DNA from: Paralichthys olivaceus
Lineage: Eukaryota; Chordata; Actinopteri; Pleuronectiformes; Paralichthyidae
Length of the DNA: 64,000 nt
Assembly (NCBI RefSeq): GCF_024713975.1
Contig: NC_091113.1
Span: forward strand, 9,002,501 to 9,066,500
Direction: 5' to 3'
The notes beneath the pieces were generated by a model that was not told where the DNA came from, searched no databases, and worked only from the letters and a program-made list of their open reading frames with translations. Of the stretch, positions 1 through 18,700 are shown piece by piece (positions within the stretch are counted from its first letter, which is position 1; every line of letters begins with the position of its first letter). The position numbers and the translations under genes were made by a program.

Positions 1-589
1 CCGGCTGACCTAATCCCCGCTTGATATTCATTCACACACACCGGTTTGTTTACATGTGGGAGGCCAACTTTCACTGCAGATTCACTGTCTTCTGAGGAAA
101 TTCTAAAAGCTAAAATACAATGTTGGATTATGCCACTGTTATGAGGATGAGTCATTTCTCTGTGGTGGTCGACTGTATTTTTTTTAACTCGAGTAAACAG
201 ACAAGAAGCAAAATACGAACAAGACGATGCACCTCAGGAAATTGAAGGTGTTCATACAGTCACTGCAGATGAAAAGGCTGATTCCTGTCTTTGAAAAATC
301 AATATGTCCATGGATGATAGTAACTCCATCAGCATAACGACGATGATGATGTCTTCTGCATTAACAATGTACTTTAATACCATGGATACATTTTCCTCTT
401 CTTAAAAATGCACCTTTTGTAAAAATAAAATAGCATGAGCAATCAGGGTTGGTTTTACAGTCTGCGTATTGATGGACACCTGTTTGCTGTTGATCACACC
501 TGAGACCTTCCAGCTCAGTCCTGTGTTTGAGTCTGAATGACTCCCTGAGTTTCACCTGAACCTTTTCATGTGTTTTTGCTGTTTCGCAG
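1..589 (+). other. prkce: Intron of prkce, 5' part of gene outside window
   Basis: No exon is visible here. The stretch ends in a pyrimidine-rich acceptor at 579-589 that leads into the first coding exon seen in the window. The upstream exons of the kinase gene (C2 domain, pseudosubstrate, C1A) must lie to the left of the window. Confidence 0.7.
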
Positions 590-6566
<5,977 letters not shown>

Positions 6567-6879
6567 ACAGACACACATGCATGCAAACAGGCGCACACTG
6601 ATCCACAGATCCCTTTACAAAACACACAAACACGTGCGACCACTCCTTCATTTTAAAGCTATTGGTTGTTGTTACTTTTGGAATATTCTTCACTTGCATT
6701 GTGTTGTCCTTGTTGCCTGGGTTTATTATGAATATGACTACACACACACACCTGCACATGCTCTCACACACATTCCCTCGTGCACACGTTTAGCACATAA
6801 TCACACATAAACACTACAATCCCAGGTTTTTACACACGCTCGCACATACCTGCAGACTCACTGCATAAGCTTCGACAAC

Positions 6880-6882
<3 letters not shown>

Positions 6883-6916
<34 letters not shown>
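6883..6916. repeat. (CA)n microsatellite in prkce 3' UTR
   Basis: About 34 bases of CA repeats within the inferred 3' UTR. Confidence 0.95.
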
Positions 6917-6919
<3 letters not shown>

Positions 6920-7712
6920 TCTACACACACTGACACTGCTTCTCTCCCCAGCACCTGTATAAATGTGGACTGTAGGTGCCGGGTGCAGAGGCCTGTATAT
7001 AGCCTGTGTCGAGTGGCTGTATCGTGTTGGTATCGTCTGCTAGTAAAGGAGAGTTGTGGCGCATGGACAAGCACCCTACCTGTGTTATTATTGTCCTTAA
7101 TGTGGACCGGTTAGGGCCAAATACCCTTTGTGCAATACCCTGACTATCTATATATTTTATGGTTTTGTTTGATCATGTGTTATTTTTTGTTTTATTTTCC
7201 TTGAAATGTTCTTTTTTTGTTGTTGTCGGATTTGTTGTATGATCGATCGCTCTCATCCTCTCTTGTGTGTACAAAGTGAATGTCGAACTTTACGAGTTAC
7301 AGGCTATTGAACTAATTATGTGGAGCAGAGTGTTACAGGTGGCCTGTGTAGCAGTGAAAAAGCCTCGTTTTTTTCAGCTGTTTCATGCATCTGCTAGTTT
7401 CAGAGTCCACCTCCCCTCCTGCCGGCGAGAATGTGCTGGCCTGTGGGCAGTTTTTATTATTATTTTCTCGTGAATGTAAATTTTTTTGTGGGTGACTGCG
7501 TGGATTTTTTTTTTCTTTGTCGATGTATGACTTTTTGTCTTCAGCATTTCTGTTTCTATAGTTACAATCAGTGTTTTCAGCCCCCCCACTTTCCTTCCAC
7601 GTCTCCTCAGAAGCACCAATTCCTCTTTCCCACCTCTAGCAGCTGTCACTCAAACCTAAACCACATGCTTTTCGGACTTTTGCTTTTTCAAGAATGGCTT
7701 TTCTTTCTCATC

Positions 7713-7741
7713 GCTCTCTCTCTCTCTCTCTCTCTCTTTTA

Positions 7742-7771
<30 letters not shown>
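7713..7771. repeat. (CT)n followed by (ATT)n simple repeats
   Basis: About 25 bases of CT units, a short T/A spacer, then about ten ATT units. Confidence 0.9.
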
Positions 7772-7772
<1 letters not shown>

Positions 7773-8669
7773 GTAAAGTGTATCTGGAGGAAACATTTGT
7801 GTATAATACTATAACTATACTATTATAAGTCTGTTACAGCCGGGTGAAAAAGAAATGTGGAGAACCAGCAGCTGAATTATCTCTCATTTCAAACACGCAA
7901 AGACACAAGTCACCACATGCAGACTCCCTCTTTTGCCTCCTCCCTCTTCTTCTCACTCTCTTTCTTACAAACACAAACACACACATGCGCACACAGAGAA
8001 GGACTGTAGTGGCATGTACTGTACATTGGGCTAAAGGCAGGCGGATTTGCTCTGTGTGCAGTAGAGTCGGTGTGTAGTGAAGCTTCGTGCACCCAGGGGT
8101 AGGGCTGTTCCTGGTCACACTTCTATCTTACTCTGTGCCAAAATGTAGTGCAACAGCCGGGCTAGTCCTGTCTGGTCTGATTCCAATAAAACACTGAGCT
8201 GTCTACATCACCCTCACACCTCTATGTGTCTTCTCTTCCTGCCTTCTTGTTGTATTTTTTCATTTTTATCCATCCTCTGTCGTCTGTGGGATGCTTGAAA
8301 GTTTGTGCAAGAAAAGAAGAAGAGAGGAAAGGGTGGAGTGGAGGAAGTGGTGGGGGAGGATGATGCTTTTCCTGGCCAGCTGACCTATCAGTGAGCTCGA
8401 TTCTGGAGGCCTTTGGGTGATGCACATGCAGAGGAGGGAGAGGAGACACTTGCTGAGTAGGATTAAGTCATCTTTGCTGCGGGGGACCACTTGCCTTGTG
8501 ACATTTGGCGCTACTAATTGCCTCTCTGATTAATTACACTGCCTGTGATGGTGCAAACTGGAGTGGGGAGGTTCCCTGCCGTGCTGTGAACTCCTGCTGC
8601 CACCATCTTTTTTTCTCCTGAGCCAACGTTCACGATGACACTGGATAGAGGCACCTGTTGTTGGACACG

Positions 8670-9958
8670 ATGACGGCCGACAAGGAGAAGAGAAGGTAAA
8701 AGCTGCGTGTGCACAGATATTTTTTAAAATCATCTTCACGATGCATTTGTGTGTTTTTGAAAATATGTTCATGAACATGTTTAATTGACCTGTTACTGGT
8801 TTGGTCTGTGACTGATGTGGTGAGGTCAAAGATGGTGTAACATTGCATATAATTGGATTTGAACGTTGACCACAGTGCGGTGCTTGTCTCCCCAATTAGT
8901 TCACCTTTAGTGGAAGAACTTCTCAAATCCTTATAGATTAAACAATTAAAACACCTTAATGAAAAAAGTAAAACTCAACATAAAAATCTTAGAATTAAGT
9001 AAAAACTATCAGCAGTGTAAAGTTTTTTAAAGCATGACAATAACTTTAACAGGAAGTTTCCTAACTGAAGCATAATATGCTTCCCTTTATGTTGAGAAAT
9101 TCTCAAAAGGTCAGTATGTCATTAAACTGAAATAAGATTCATCCATGTTCCTGCAAAATTTAGATTTTGGAGATATACCTGAGAAACAAAATGTTGTAAA
9201 AACAGTACCTTCATTCAGTCATCAAGGAAACACATTTAGTTTACCGCCATTTCTCCAGTTCTTCACTGGAAGGTCATTCAATGATTTTATAATTAATATA
9301 ATATAATAAAAGTACATTTAGTATTTTTTTGTTGTGCTCTATGCAATTAAAGGTTAATTCATAATTCTAACTGGGATCATAATAATTCATTAAGCAGCCT
9401 GTAACATGTAGTGATTTTATTGTAGCTCACTTAATTTTTATTTTTAATGTAAAGCACCTTGCAACTGTATTTTGAAAGTTGCTATTTAGATATAGTTTAT
9501 TATTATTGTTATTATTATTACTATTATTGCTGTTCTTGTGCAGGGCGATCAGCCGTGAGGCAGCCAGAAAGAGACGTCAAGTGGAGTCTGAAGTGTTTGT
9601 AGATTTATCTCGGCTGCTGCCTCTCAAACCCTCCGTCCGAGCCAACCTGGACAAGCCCTCTGTCATCCGCCTCACCCTCAGCTACATACGCATGCACGCA
9701 CTGCTCAAAGGTAACACAAGGCATCTCTGACATTTAACATTTAATCCCAATACCAACCAAAAACTATTGTGCTTTTTATAATACATACAAAATGTTTAGC
9801 AAATAAACAAAATAACATTCTGAATATCTTCTTGAGTAACATTGCTTCTATGCAGAACTTCTGCTTTGGATAAACCAGACATTTTCCACTGAATGAATAA
9901 AATTAGGTTGTTGATGTAAACTGTCTGTAGATGTGTAAAATGTGTCATAACACCTGGA

Positions 9959-9996
<38 letters not shown>

Positions 9997-10552
9997 ACCC
10001 CCACCACATCCTTTGTTCACGGTTCCCATAAAATGAACACATTTTCACTGCAAAATCATTAGAAACCCTCCATTTCTTTTATCTTCTGACCCTGACCCTC
10101 AGTGAATGCTGCAACAGAGACCAGTCACAGTGTAAAATATGGAGACATGTTGGAAGGTGGAGAGAAATGGCAAATGTGTGATGGAGGACGAGACGATGGG
10201 GAGAAAGAGACGGAGGAAGCCGAGGCCTTGGGGGAGTCACATCTGTATCTGAGCACCCTGGAGGGATTTCTGATGGTTTTATCCATTGAGGGAGACATGG
10301 TCTACCTGTCTGACAATGTCAGCACATACATGGGCTTGACACAGGTATACACACACACACACACACACACACACCTATAATAACATTTATATGTATTTCT
10401 TATGTTTTTCTGGTTTACATTTAGGAATCAGGATTTAAAGATTAACGTGTACTTCATGTTTTCTGACAGACTGAGTTGATGGGACACAATATTTTTGACT
10501 TTACTCACCCCGCTGACCACAAAGAAATCCAAGATAATCTACAGCTGATGTC

Positions 10553-10592
<40 letters not shown>

Positions 10593-12550
10593 GTGTGTGT
10601 GATAAAATTGTAATACCTCTGTAAATTTGCCTGTTTTTTAGAGGGACTTTGGTGTGGTTCCACGGAGGCCTTTGTCCTTAGGATAAAAAGCACTCTGACC
10701 CACAGAGGAAGAAGCAGCAACCTCAAATCAGCGACATGGAAGGTTGGTGAGAAACTGCAACAAAAAGCTCTCGCTTTATTTCCCTCTTCCTGAGACTTAT
10801 AACAAATCGTATCTGATGGTGTTTATCGTCTAATCCCTGAATAGAACTGTGTGGTTCTTATAGGTTCTGAACTGTAAGGGTCGAGTGATGGTGTGTTCAG
10901 GTCCCTCCACAGGGTCCTCTCTTCTGCTCACCTGCCAACCTCTGCCCCTGTCACACACACTCCTCAGCACAAACACCTTCACCAGCCAGCACAGCATGGA
11001 CATGAGGTTCACGTACTGTGACCAGAGGTGATTCACACAAATCTTTATAGATGGACACGTCTACACTATTTACAAGCATGTTAGTATTTATTTAAATGGG
11101 CAGTCTTTGCACTAAATTATTGCACAATACATTACATCGAACACTGGTGTAATAATATGTTAAAAGTAAGAAGGAGCTCTTGTGAGAGTGAGAGTCAAGT
11201 TGCATCGGAACACTGCATGACTTGTTTTACATATTATGCAATGAGAAGGAGGTGCGTTTCCATTTTGCAATGTCCCACATAATGAAATTATGAAGAAACA
11301 ATCTGCTCGTCACATTTTATTTTGCATCTGTGCTGCACTGATATTGTTTCTGTTGGTTTTACAGGCTAATGCAAACCTTAGCAGACTCTCCGGAGCTGAG
11401 AAAAAATATGCCACAGTTCTTGTGAATTACTAATAACTGATCACTACAAGTTACATACAGTATTAACTTATTACTGTAAGGATGCTGCAGAGAAAGAAAA
11501 TGTTTTATATACATTACAACCATATAAAACCTCATAAAACTCACAAAAGCTTCAAAGAGGTATAGAGTATTCCAAGTCTAGAAAAGAGGAAAAATATCAC
11601 ATATGTCAGACTGAATCCTGGGTAATAAATTATATTTCCATTTGATGTTTATGAGTTTTGAGGTGGAATTTTATTTCAGTAAACTGTAAACATCACTAAC
11701 CCTAACCCTAACCCTGGCACAAAGTGTAATTCAAACAAACACACATCATTCAGAACTAGGGCTGCTGCTTTGTTTCTCTTTCACCTTTCATATTTTTTAG
11801 TATTAGACCTACGACTGCTGTTAGATAAGTAAAAGAGACTAAGATTGAATCATTAGACTAGTTTATGAAAATTTAGTGGAATAGATTTATATTTGTTACA
11901 GCTTTGTGTTTTTGTGTTTGTGCAGAGTGACTTTGCTTTTAGGTTACAGTCCTGACGAGCTGCTCGGTCGTTCCATTTACGATATCTGTCACACACTGGA
12001 CACAGACTGTTTGACCAAGAATCATCTGAACTGTGAGGAGTGAAGCACACAAGCTAAAAAAAAACTGAAAAAAACACAAACACATTGCACATATGATTTG
12101 ACTTGTATCTCTGTCTCTCTGCAGTGTGTTTGAAGAGTCAGTCAGTCAGCGGTCAGTATAGGATGCTGGTGAGAGGTGGAGGTTACATGTGGGTGGAGAG
12201 TCACAGCGCTGTCATCCCCAGTGGCCCAGCCTCCAAGTCCAGACTCAGCTCACACCAGCCGCTCTGCATCCTCTGTGTTACCTACACCCTCAGGTAAGTG
12301 TGTGTACACTAGTTTGTTTCCTCTTTAGGACCTACTCCAATGTAAATACTTATAATGTCAGGACTGGTGTCCTAATAGGGATAAGGGTCCGGTCCTAATG
12401 AGGCAAAACATAATTTCTGAGGTCCTGGTTAAGGTCAGGGGTAAGATGTGAATTGTGATTTCTCTTGTGTCTTGCAGTGGAGTGGAGGAACCGTCCCTGC
12501 AGCTCTCTTTGGACCAGACTATCCACAGATCTCAGCTGAAAATGTATTAA
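8670..12550 (+). CDS. epas1: HIF-alpha-type bHLH-PAS protein, epas1-like, truncated after PAS-B (377 residues)
   Basis: Member of the hypoxia-inducible factor alpha family, whose partners are ARNT-type proteins. Coding exons: 8670-8695, 9544-9710, 10103-10344, 10470-10554, 10642-10742, 10864-11027, 11926-12032, 12125-12293, 12478-12550; all joins keep frame and all introns are GT-AG. The start MTADKEK is that of HIF-2alpha, and the upstream neighbour prkce is also the human neighbour of EPAS1. bHLH lies at about residues 8-62 ([24 protein letters not shown]), followed by an acidic linker, PAS-A from about 100 ([41 protein letters not shown]) and PAS-B from about 255 ([41 protein letters not shown]). 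It then ends in VTYTLSG...[14 protein letters not shown] and a TAA. Full HIF alphas run to about 800-870 residues with the LxxLAP oxygen-degradation motifs and C-terminal activation domain; none of that is present. Intact frame over nine exons argues for a functional gene. hif1al-type paralogy is a less likely alternative. Confidence 0.86.
9959..9994. repeat. (CA)n microsatellite in epas1-like intron 2
   Basis: About 34 bases of CA repeats between exons 2 and 3. Confidence 0.95.
10347..10374. repeat. (AC)n microsatellite at the start of epas1-like intron 3
   Basis: The donor GTATAC at 10345 runs straight into AC repeats. Confidence 0.93.
10555..10600. repeat. (GT)n microsatellite that contains the intron 4 splice donor
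   Basis: Exon 4 ends TCAG at 10554 and the intron opens GTGTGTGTGT for about 46 bases, with one interruption. The whole intron is only 87 bases. Confidence 0.93.
11696..11715. repeat. Short interstitial telomere-type repeat (CCCTAA)n
   Basis: Just over three perfect units of CCCTAA lie in intron 6 of the epas1-like gene. The run is too short to indicate a chromosome end. Confidence 0.85.
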
Positions 12551-12849
12551 AAGTCATCCTGGCAACAATCGCCTCTACTTCCTTTTGTGAAATGATTTCA
12601 ATCAAGCTAACTTTGATCGAATATAAAACTTTCACAATCTGAGCTGTTGATTTCCACAAGACGCTTAAACCAAACCTGAGGTACAAATTACTTATTCGAG
12701 GTGGTTTGTAGTTTAGTATTGCTGTGGATAACATTTACCAAAAGCTGTCTGTTTTTTTTACTTCTGCCAAACTGATTTGCATAGGCATTGCAGAGACAGG
12801 GCTTCTGTCTTTCACAAAGAGAAAGTTAAAGTTAAAAGTGCAGCCTTTG

Positions 12850-12855
12850 ATTAAA
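12850..12855 (+). terminator. Candidate polyadenylation signal ATTAAA for the epas1-like gene
   Basis: The variant signal ATTAAA lies 300 bases after the stop codon. No AATAAA occurs between the stop and this point. Use is inferred only. Confidence 0.35.
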
Positions 12856-13140
12856 GTGCATGGAGTGAGAGCCGAAACAGGCAGTTTGACTTTTTACTGA
12901 CCGCTCTGGGCCTGACCATACTTCCTTTGAGGTTTCCTCCTGGGCCACCTGACACTGGGGTGACATCTGACTGTGAGACACAGACAAGCACACACTGATA
13001 TAGTATTATAGAGGGATATGCATTTTGCTGATGGTGAGATGTAAGCAGACACAAGTCAAAGCCACAACTTCCTGATTAGACGTTAAAGAGGAAAGTTCTC
13101 GTGGGAACTGTTTCAACTTTTTACCTTTTGGCCTCTGAAT

Positions 13141-13209
13141 GCACGCACACACACGCACACACACGCACGCACACGCGCGCGCACACACACACACAAACAC
13201 ACACACACA
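13141..13209. repeat. CA/CG-rich simple repeat
   Basis: CACG, CACA and CGCG units alternate over about 70 bases. This alternating purine-pyrimidine run could adopt left-handed DNA. Confidence 0.9.
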
Positions 13210-13867
13210 TACGTAAGCACAAACACAAACTTTGAAACTAAATTAAAAGCAATCTGAAAATTTCAAATGCATTACAACGATAATGATGAATGACAAAAGA
13301 AGTCATAACAACTCTATATATATGTATATACTAACATACTTTACAACGACAGAGTTAAACCAACTTAAACTGTGCCTGTGTTTAATAATCTAACTACATT
13401 GATAGGAACATAAATTATATATGTGCATTAAATAATGCAGTCAATTCTATTATCTTACATAAATGTGCTTTAATGATAGTTTGTGTGTAAGGATTTTTGG
13501 ATTAATCTCACCATCGCATTGATGCAGACAGGTTTACAGCATGCAGAGAAAAGGACTTGCTCCATCTAGTGTTGAACTGTTGTCAGTGAAACATAGCGGC
13601 CATGTTCCTCCAGTCAGTTTTGCTAAGAGGCAAATCAGTGATTAGAACTGATTAGTAGAACAAAGGTTTAAAGAAGTGAAAATCAATATAATCCAACAAA
13701 TTTCTGGTAAAATCTGCAGTAAAATAAAACATTTGCATAGGTAAAGTTTAAAGTAAAGTTTACATCCATGTGGTTATTATTACAATAATCTAACCTGATC
13801 AGAGACGTGATCCTAGTTATAACATGTCAATCCAGGATATTAAATATGTCTTACTAGACGATAGAAC

Positions 13868-13970
13868 CTGTCCAGGGTGTAACCTTCCTCCTGTTGGGAT
13901 TAGGCCTTGCCTCCGCTGCAACCCTTAAAGGATAAGTATTAGATAATAGATGAATGGACGATAGGGTTCT
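13868..13970. repeat. Interspersed repeat fragment (CCAGGGTGTAACCTTCC family)
   Basis: The order of phrases (CCTGTCCAGGGTGTAACC, TTGGGATTAGGC, AAGGATAAGTATTAGATAAT, GATGAATGGA) is that of a very common degenerate fish repeat tail. It is diverged here. The class was not determined. Confidence 0.6.
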
Positions 13971-15304
13971 GGATCTTAAAGGTTAACTTAATCAGACAGA
14001 TTAGCAGATGTATATTTGTTTCTATATGATCAAAAAGCAATCGTCAAGTCTTTCTAGATTTAAATAGGCCCAATGGTCTGAGTTAGGTTTATGGGTTGAT
14101 TTTACAATTTAATCTTTAATAACCCTGAGTCTATTCTTTAAGCTTGAATCTCTACTGATCATTTGCTTTTAATAATGTGAACTCGCTGCTCTGTTGAAAG
14201 GGAATAAAAGATGCTTGTTAACAGTAATCGTTTCATCACAGCTGATTTTGTGTCTGTTCTTAGTGAAGCAAAGTAACACAAGTTTGGCCAAAAGGATAAA
14301 ACAAACACTTATGAAACTGTTCTTCCCTGCGATCAAAGTTCCTCTTCATTAACTCAGCTCTAGGAAAGATTTTTCATCCTGTTGGATTATTTTTCCAAAC
14401 TGAATCTTTTTCAAGGTGACCCTGGCGTGGTTGTGTTGTTGAACTAATGGGGGTCACTGAGTTGTTTCAGAAGCCAAATCACTCCAGTATGACCCAGTAT
14501 GAGACGGGTGGAGGAGGTCATGGTGGTGTGTTTTGTCTTTTCTTTCAATTTCATTCTAACTATCAGCTGCCCAAAATATTTCACAACCTTCACACACAGA
14601 CAGGACAACAGTCTGTTCCTCCAAGAGTATTTCCAGTGAAAGCAACATGTGACCTAACTCATAAGGGCCGTGCTGACTCCCATGTTCCCTCTTCTGTTCA
14701 CTCCTCTCCTCCCCCAGTCACACCCCTATGGTTGGGTGGGTGTTGTCAGGCTACGAGCCAATGACATGTCAGCTCTCACCCATTGAAACACAAACATGAT
14801 AAATGTTGAGTGTGTGTGGCAGCGTTAAAGACAGTAAAACACAGAGGGGTGGTGAATGTGCAAATGATGTAATTAAAGATAAACGTGCAGGAAAACACTG
14901 GTGGGCAATAAAATGAGTCAAAGTCTAATGAAATGCTCCGTGTATTTTAATTTAATTATTAATGCAGCCATTGTTTTATTGTGGAATTAATAGAAGGTTG
15001 TGTCTGGATAAAGAGTGGGTGGAAAAAGCAGAGCTGGTGGAAATTGACCTGTGGTGCAGAGTTCGAAGTCCTTTGACTGATGTTTGACATGACAAGAGAA
15101 AACAGGTTGGGTCCTTGTACAAACAGGCACATGCAAGAACCAGCCTTAAGAACTTTGTATGGAATTTTTGTATAACTATAGAGAAAGTGTATTTATAGCA
15201 CTGCGACAATTCAAATATAGGCTCTATACATATATGAGATTAGAAATTAAAGTTTGGGAAAATGAAATAGAATAAAATGAGGTAAGTAAGAATGTTTTAT
15301 ACAT

Positions 15305-15575
15305 CAGTATGAATTTATATCTATTTAGTGCTTTTCCAGGCTTATTGACCACTTGAAGTGCTTTATAGTACAAGTCGCAGTCACACATTTACACACACAC
15401 ATCCCTAGAATGCTTCGTTACCCAGCTTTTTCTATAACACACGGTCAGTACAGCCGTCAATTTTAGATTCAGTATCTTGCCCAAGGACACTTGTGGAATG
15501 CAGACTGGAGGTGCACCGTCAACCCTTAACCTAGTGTATGACCCTCTCTACTTCCTGAGCCACAGCCGCTCAGGC
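15305..15575. repeat. Interspersed repeat, copy 1 (ACTTGAAGTGCTTTATAGTAC family)
   Basis: Recognised from the ordered phrases: 'gcttttccag', 'ccacttgaagtgctttatag', 'cacatttacacacacac', 'cccaaggacacttgtgg', 'gcagactggaggtgcac' and 'cctgagccacagccgctcag'. This arrangement is typical of a dispersed teleost element. Diverged copies also lie at 15605-15700 and 29520-29610. Confidence 0.65.
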
Positions 15576-15604
15576 ACATAAAGGAGTAGGAGAGAAGGGT
15601 AAAT

Positions 15605-15700
15605 GTTTTGTATCACTCAAAGCGCTTTACAGTACAGTTTCTTCCATTAACACATTCACACATACATTCATACAGTGCATCATGCTCGGATCAAAACTCA
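15605..15700. repeat. Interspersed repeat, copy 2, partial
   Basis: Contains CACTCAAAGCGCTTTACAGT and then CACATTCACACATACATTCA, the 5' phrases of the family at 15305-15575. It sits about 30 bases after that copy, in the same orientation. Confidence 0.6.
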
Positions 15701-18700
15701 GGCTGAATGTCTGTATACTTTTTATTCTCAGCTGGTGACACAGCCAAGCACTGCAATGCAAATTTCCGTTTTTATGTACAGACAATCTCTGCATTTCTTT
15801 TGCATGATGTTTTTGTGCAGCCACCTTCTTCACTATGGCTGGTATCTGTTGTGCTCAGGATACATTTGTGAGGTGTGACAGGGGCCTCAGTTGTATATAA
15901 AGCTTCAGATTATCTTTACCACTGTTCGTTATCTCCCAAAAAGTACAGAACAAGCATGCACAATAATGTACAGATATTATATCTTTTCTCTCTTATTGCA
16001 TTAGAACCACTGAGACATTGCTTTGTTCCTGTTGTGATGGGTAACATGGTTTCTATTGATTATTATCCCCTGACATCAGAGAGACCATACAGGATGTTCA
16101 AAACACACAGCTTTACAATCCGACCATGTTAACCTGCACCAGGCCTGGGTGTACTTACATTTCATTTACACACTGTGCATGTTAAAATCACACCTCAATG
16201 AGCCATAACTCACTTTTCACATTGTGCAATCAAGTGTTTGTACCACTGTTTAAGCATAGAGTATAAATGTGTATTTGTACCTGGATCTAATCTTATCTCC
16301 TGTGCAGAGTCCATGGGTGTAAGCCCAGGTCAGGGCCTTCATTCAGTGGAGCTCAGCAATAATAGCCCCTCTCTCTGTGCCATGCAGAAGGGTTGACAAA
16401 GTTTGCATTAACTGTATGTGCGAAGTAATGTTAGCATGCCATGAATTAAGTTTTACTTAAGAGCAATTTCTTGCTTTAGTGCCTCAGCTGTGGACAGAGT
16501 GTGGAAGCAAATGCACAGACACAAACATGTAACCAGCACAAAAATGGGCATTTTTTGTTAATAGTGTTTCGCAGGCTCATGATCAAGAGTTAAATTGTAT
16601 AATCAGATTTGTAAAATTGCTCCCACATGTTGGCAAGTGGATGGAAGCAGAGATTTACATCATTTATTTATTGATGCTACAGTGTCTTGGCTCTTGTGGA
16701 AAACACTGTACTGCATGCAATGGGTGCAAAGTATAAAAACAGCTCTGCTGATTGGCTGATCAGTAGGTTGTACCCATGATACATTGCCCCTACTCTAAAT
16801 CAAGAGGCCTCTTATAAATATTATCTCAAACAAGCTGGTAGTGCAGTCGCCACAATCTCTTACACACACACGTCTGCCTTGTTCCAGCTGTCTCTGAAAT
16901 GCTCTCCAGCAACACCCCATTCATACACATGCACACCATGTGTGACCTGCTGCCCTGGATTATGCTCTCTCACTTGGTCACACATTTAGACAGTACACAA
17001 AAATAACTAAAAAGCACTGAGAACACTATGCTGCTTAAGGCCGTGGATTTAAGACTAAGCTCAGAAAGGAGGAAATCCAGTTCAACCACTGATGTGAAGA
17101 ATTGGCTCAAGTTTAAAGTTGATGTTGGAGATCATGATGTTGGCAATATCACTATCTAAATGTAAATAATTGTAATTGTATTTATGGTCAAAATGCTTTT
17201 CATGCTTAAAGTTTGCTAGTGGGTGGGTGTAGGGATTGAAATGTGTCTGACTTTCAGTCAGTCCACCACTGTGATCTGTGACTGAAACATTGGAACATTT
17301 TGTGCAGACATTCATGGTTCTCAGAGGTTGTGTATCACCAACTTTGGTGATCTTCTGACTTTTCCCATAGTCATACTTTTCACTTAAAATATCTTAACAT
17401 TTCAATTAGTCCAACACTTTGGACCAAATACCTGCAGAACGTATGACATTCTATTCAACCTCAGCTTTAACTTTGTTCCTTACCTAAATATTATCATGCT
17501 GACACACTAAATGGTAAATGTGGTATCTGCACATTATCAACATAGGATTGTTGCCTTGGAAAGTTTTTTTCACTGGCAGCTGTTAATTATTATTTCCGAT
17601 TTCAGCCACAAACAATCACAAACATCTCCAGATCAACTACAACCATTAATCATAGTTGCTCATGAGGGTGGTTGATCCCGCAAACACAGCAGACCTTTTC
17701 ATCATCTCTCACGTCCCTCGCTCTCTTCCTTCACTTCTGTGTCACTCACTCAACTGATCAGGGAAGTGCTGATGACAGCAGGACTTGCTGAAATTGTTCC
17801 ATAAAGCCACAAAGTACAAAACTCTACCACTGTGGTTGATGTACAAAGGCTAATGAATGACCAGGCTGATGCACTTCCTTTCTACCTGCTCATGTTCCCG
17901 TAAACGTAATAATCTAGAATGGCACAGTAGAAAGTCCAACAATCCCCTTAAATTCCACATCTAACCCATCATGTCTGTTTGCACATAATATAATTTCCGT
18001 GTGAGCTTCAGTAATTCTACCTTAATTTTCTTACTTGTTGAAATTAAAACGACAAGTGAACTGTGCTGCCCTCATTATACAAAGAGGAGTTTTTGTTGTT
18101 TCAATGGGGTGAACACATCTGTAGGAAAACTTGTAAAGTGCAGTTTACAAATGCAGTTCAATAATTACCTTCATGAAGGTACAATCTGTTTACTGCACTC
18201 TTGTATTAGTATGCAGTAATCTTAAACCTGGGTCGTATCCAGGGTGACCCCCAAGTCTGAAGATGTCTCACACAGCATCCTAATTTATTTCCCTCACTTT
18301 GCACCACCCATTCCAACAGCACATCCACGAAAGGCTAGAATTGTTGTCACTCTCTATGTTACGTGTAGGTGTTCGCATCCTATTGGATTGTTAAGCCTAA
18401 AGTATGCATTCCTAAATCACGTTGTGTCCTTACATCTTGCCACTGGTGTAATATGCAAAAGAGTTTGGTGCCTCTCTGTAATGTAGAAGTCCATGAGCGT
18501 ACACTCTACAATGTAGCTAGTTGGCCCTTTATCTATAACCTGATCTCGAGTATTTCTTGGAGAGAAAGGAGTATGTGTGGAATGAATCAGGCACTATAAT
18601 GGTTTGCAGATGTAATGTGTGAGGATGGTCAAAAATTCCTTGAGGCACTTGGGGAGGGGGGGGCTAGCTAAAATGTGATTGGTTTTATTCTCTCATTTGT

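Noticed and set aside
8670-12550. Reading the HIF-like gene as a pseudogene
   Set aside because: Nine exons join without a frameshift or premature stop before the PAC strand, and all 16 splice sites are intact. A decayed copy would be expected to show breaks.
14447-14764. 105-codon + strand open frame downstream of the epas1-like gene, considered as a relic of the activation domain
   Set aside because: Composition and sequence do not resemble HIF C-terminal regions; no acceptor or conserved motif.
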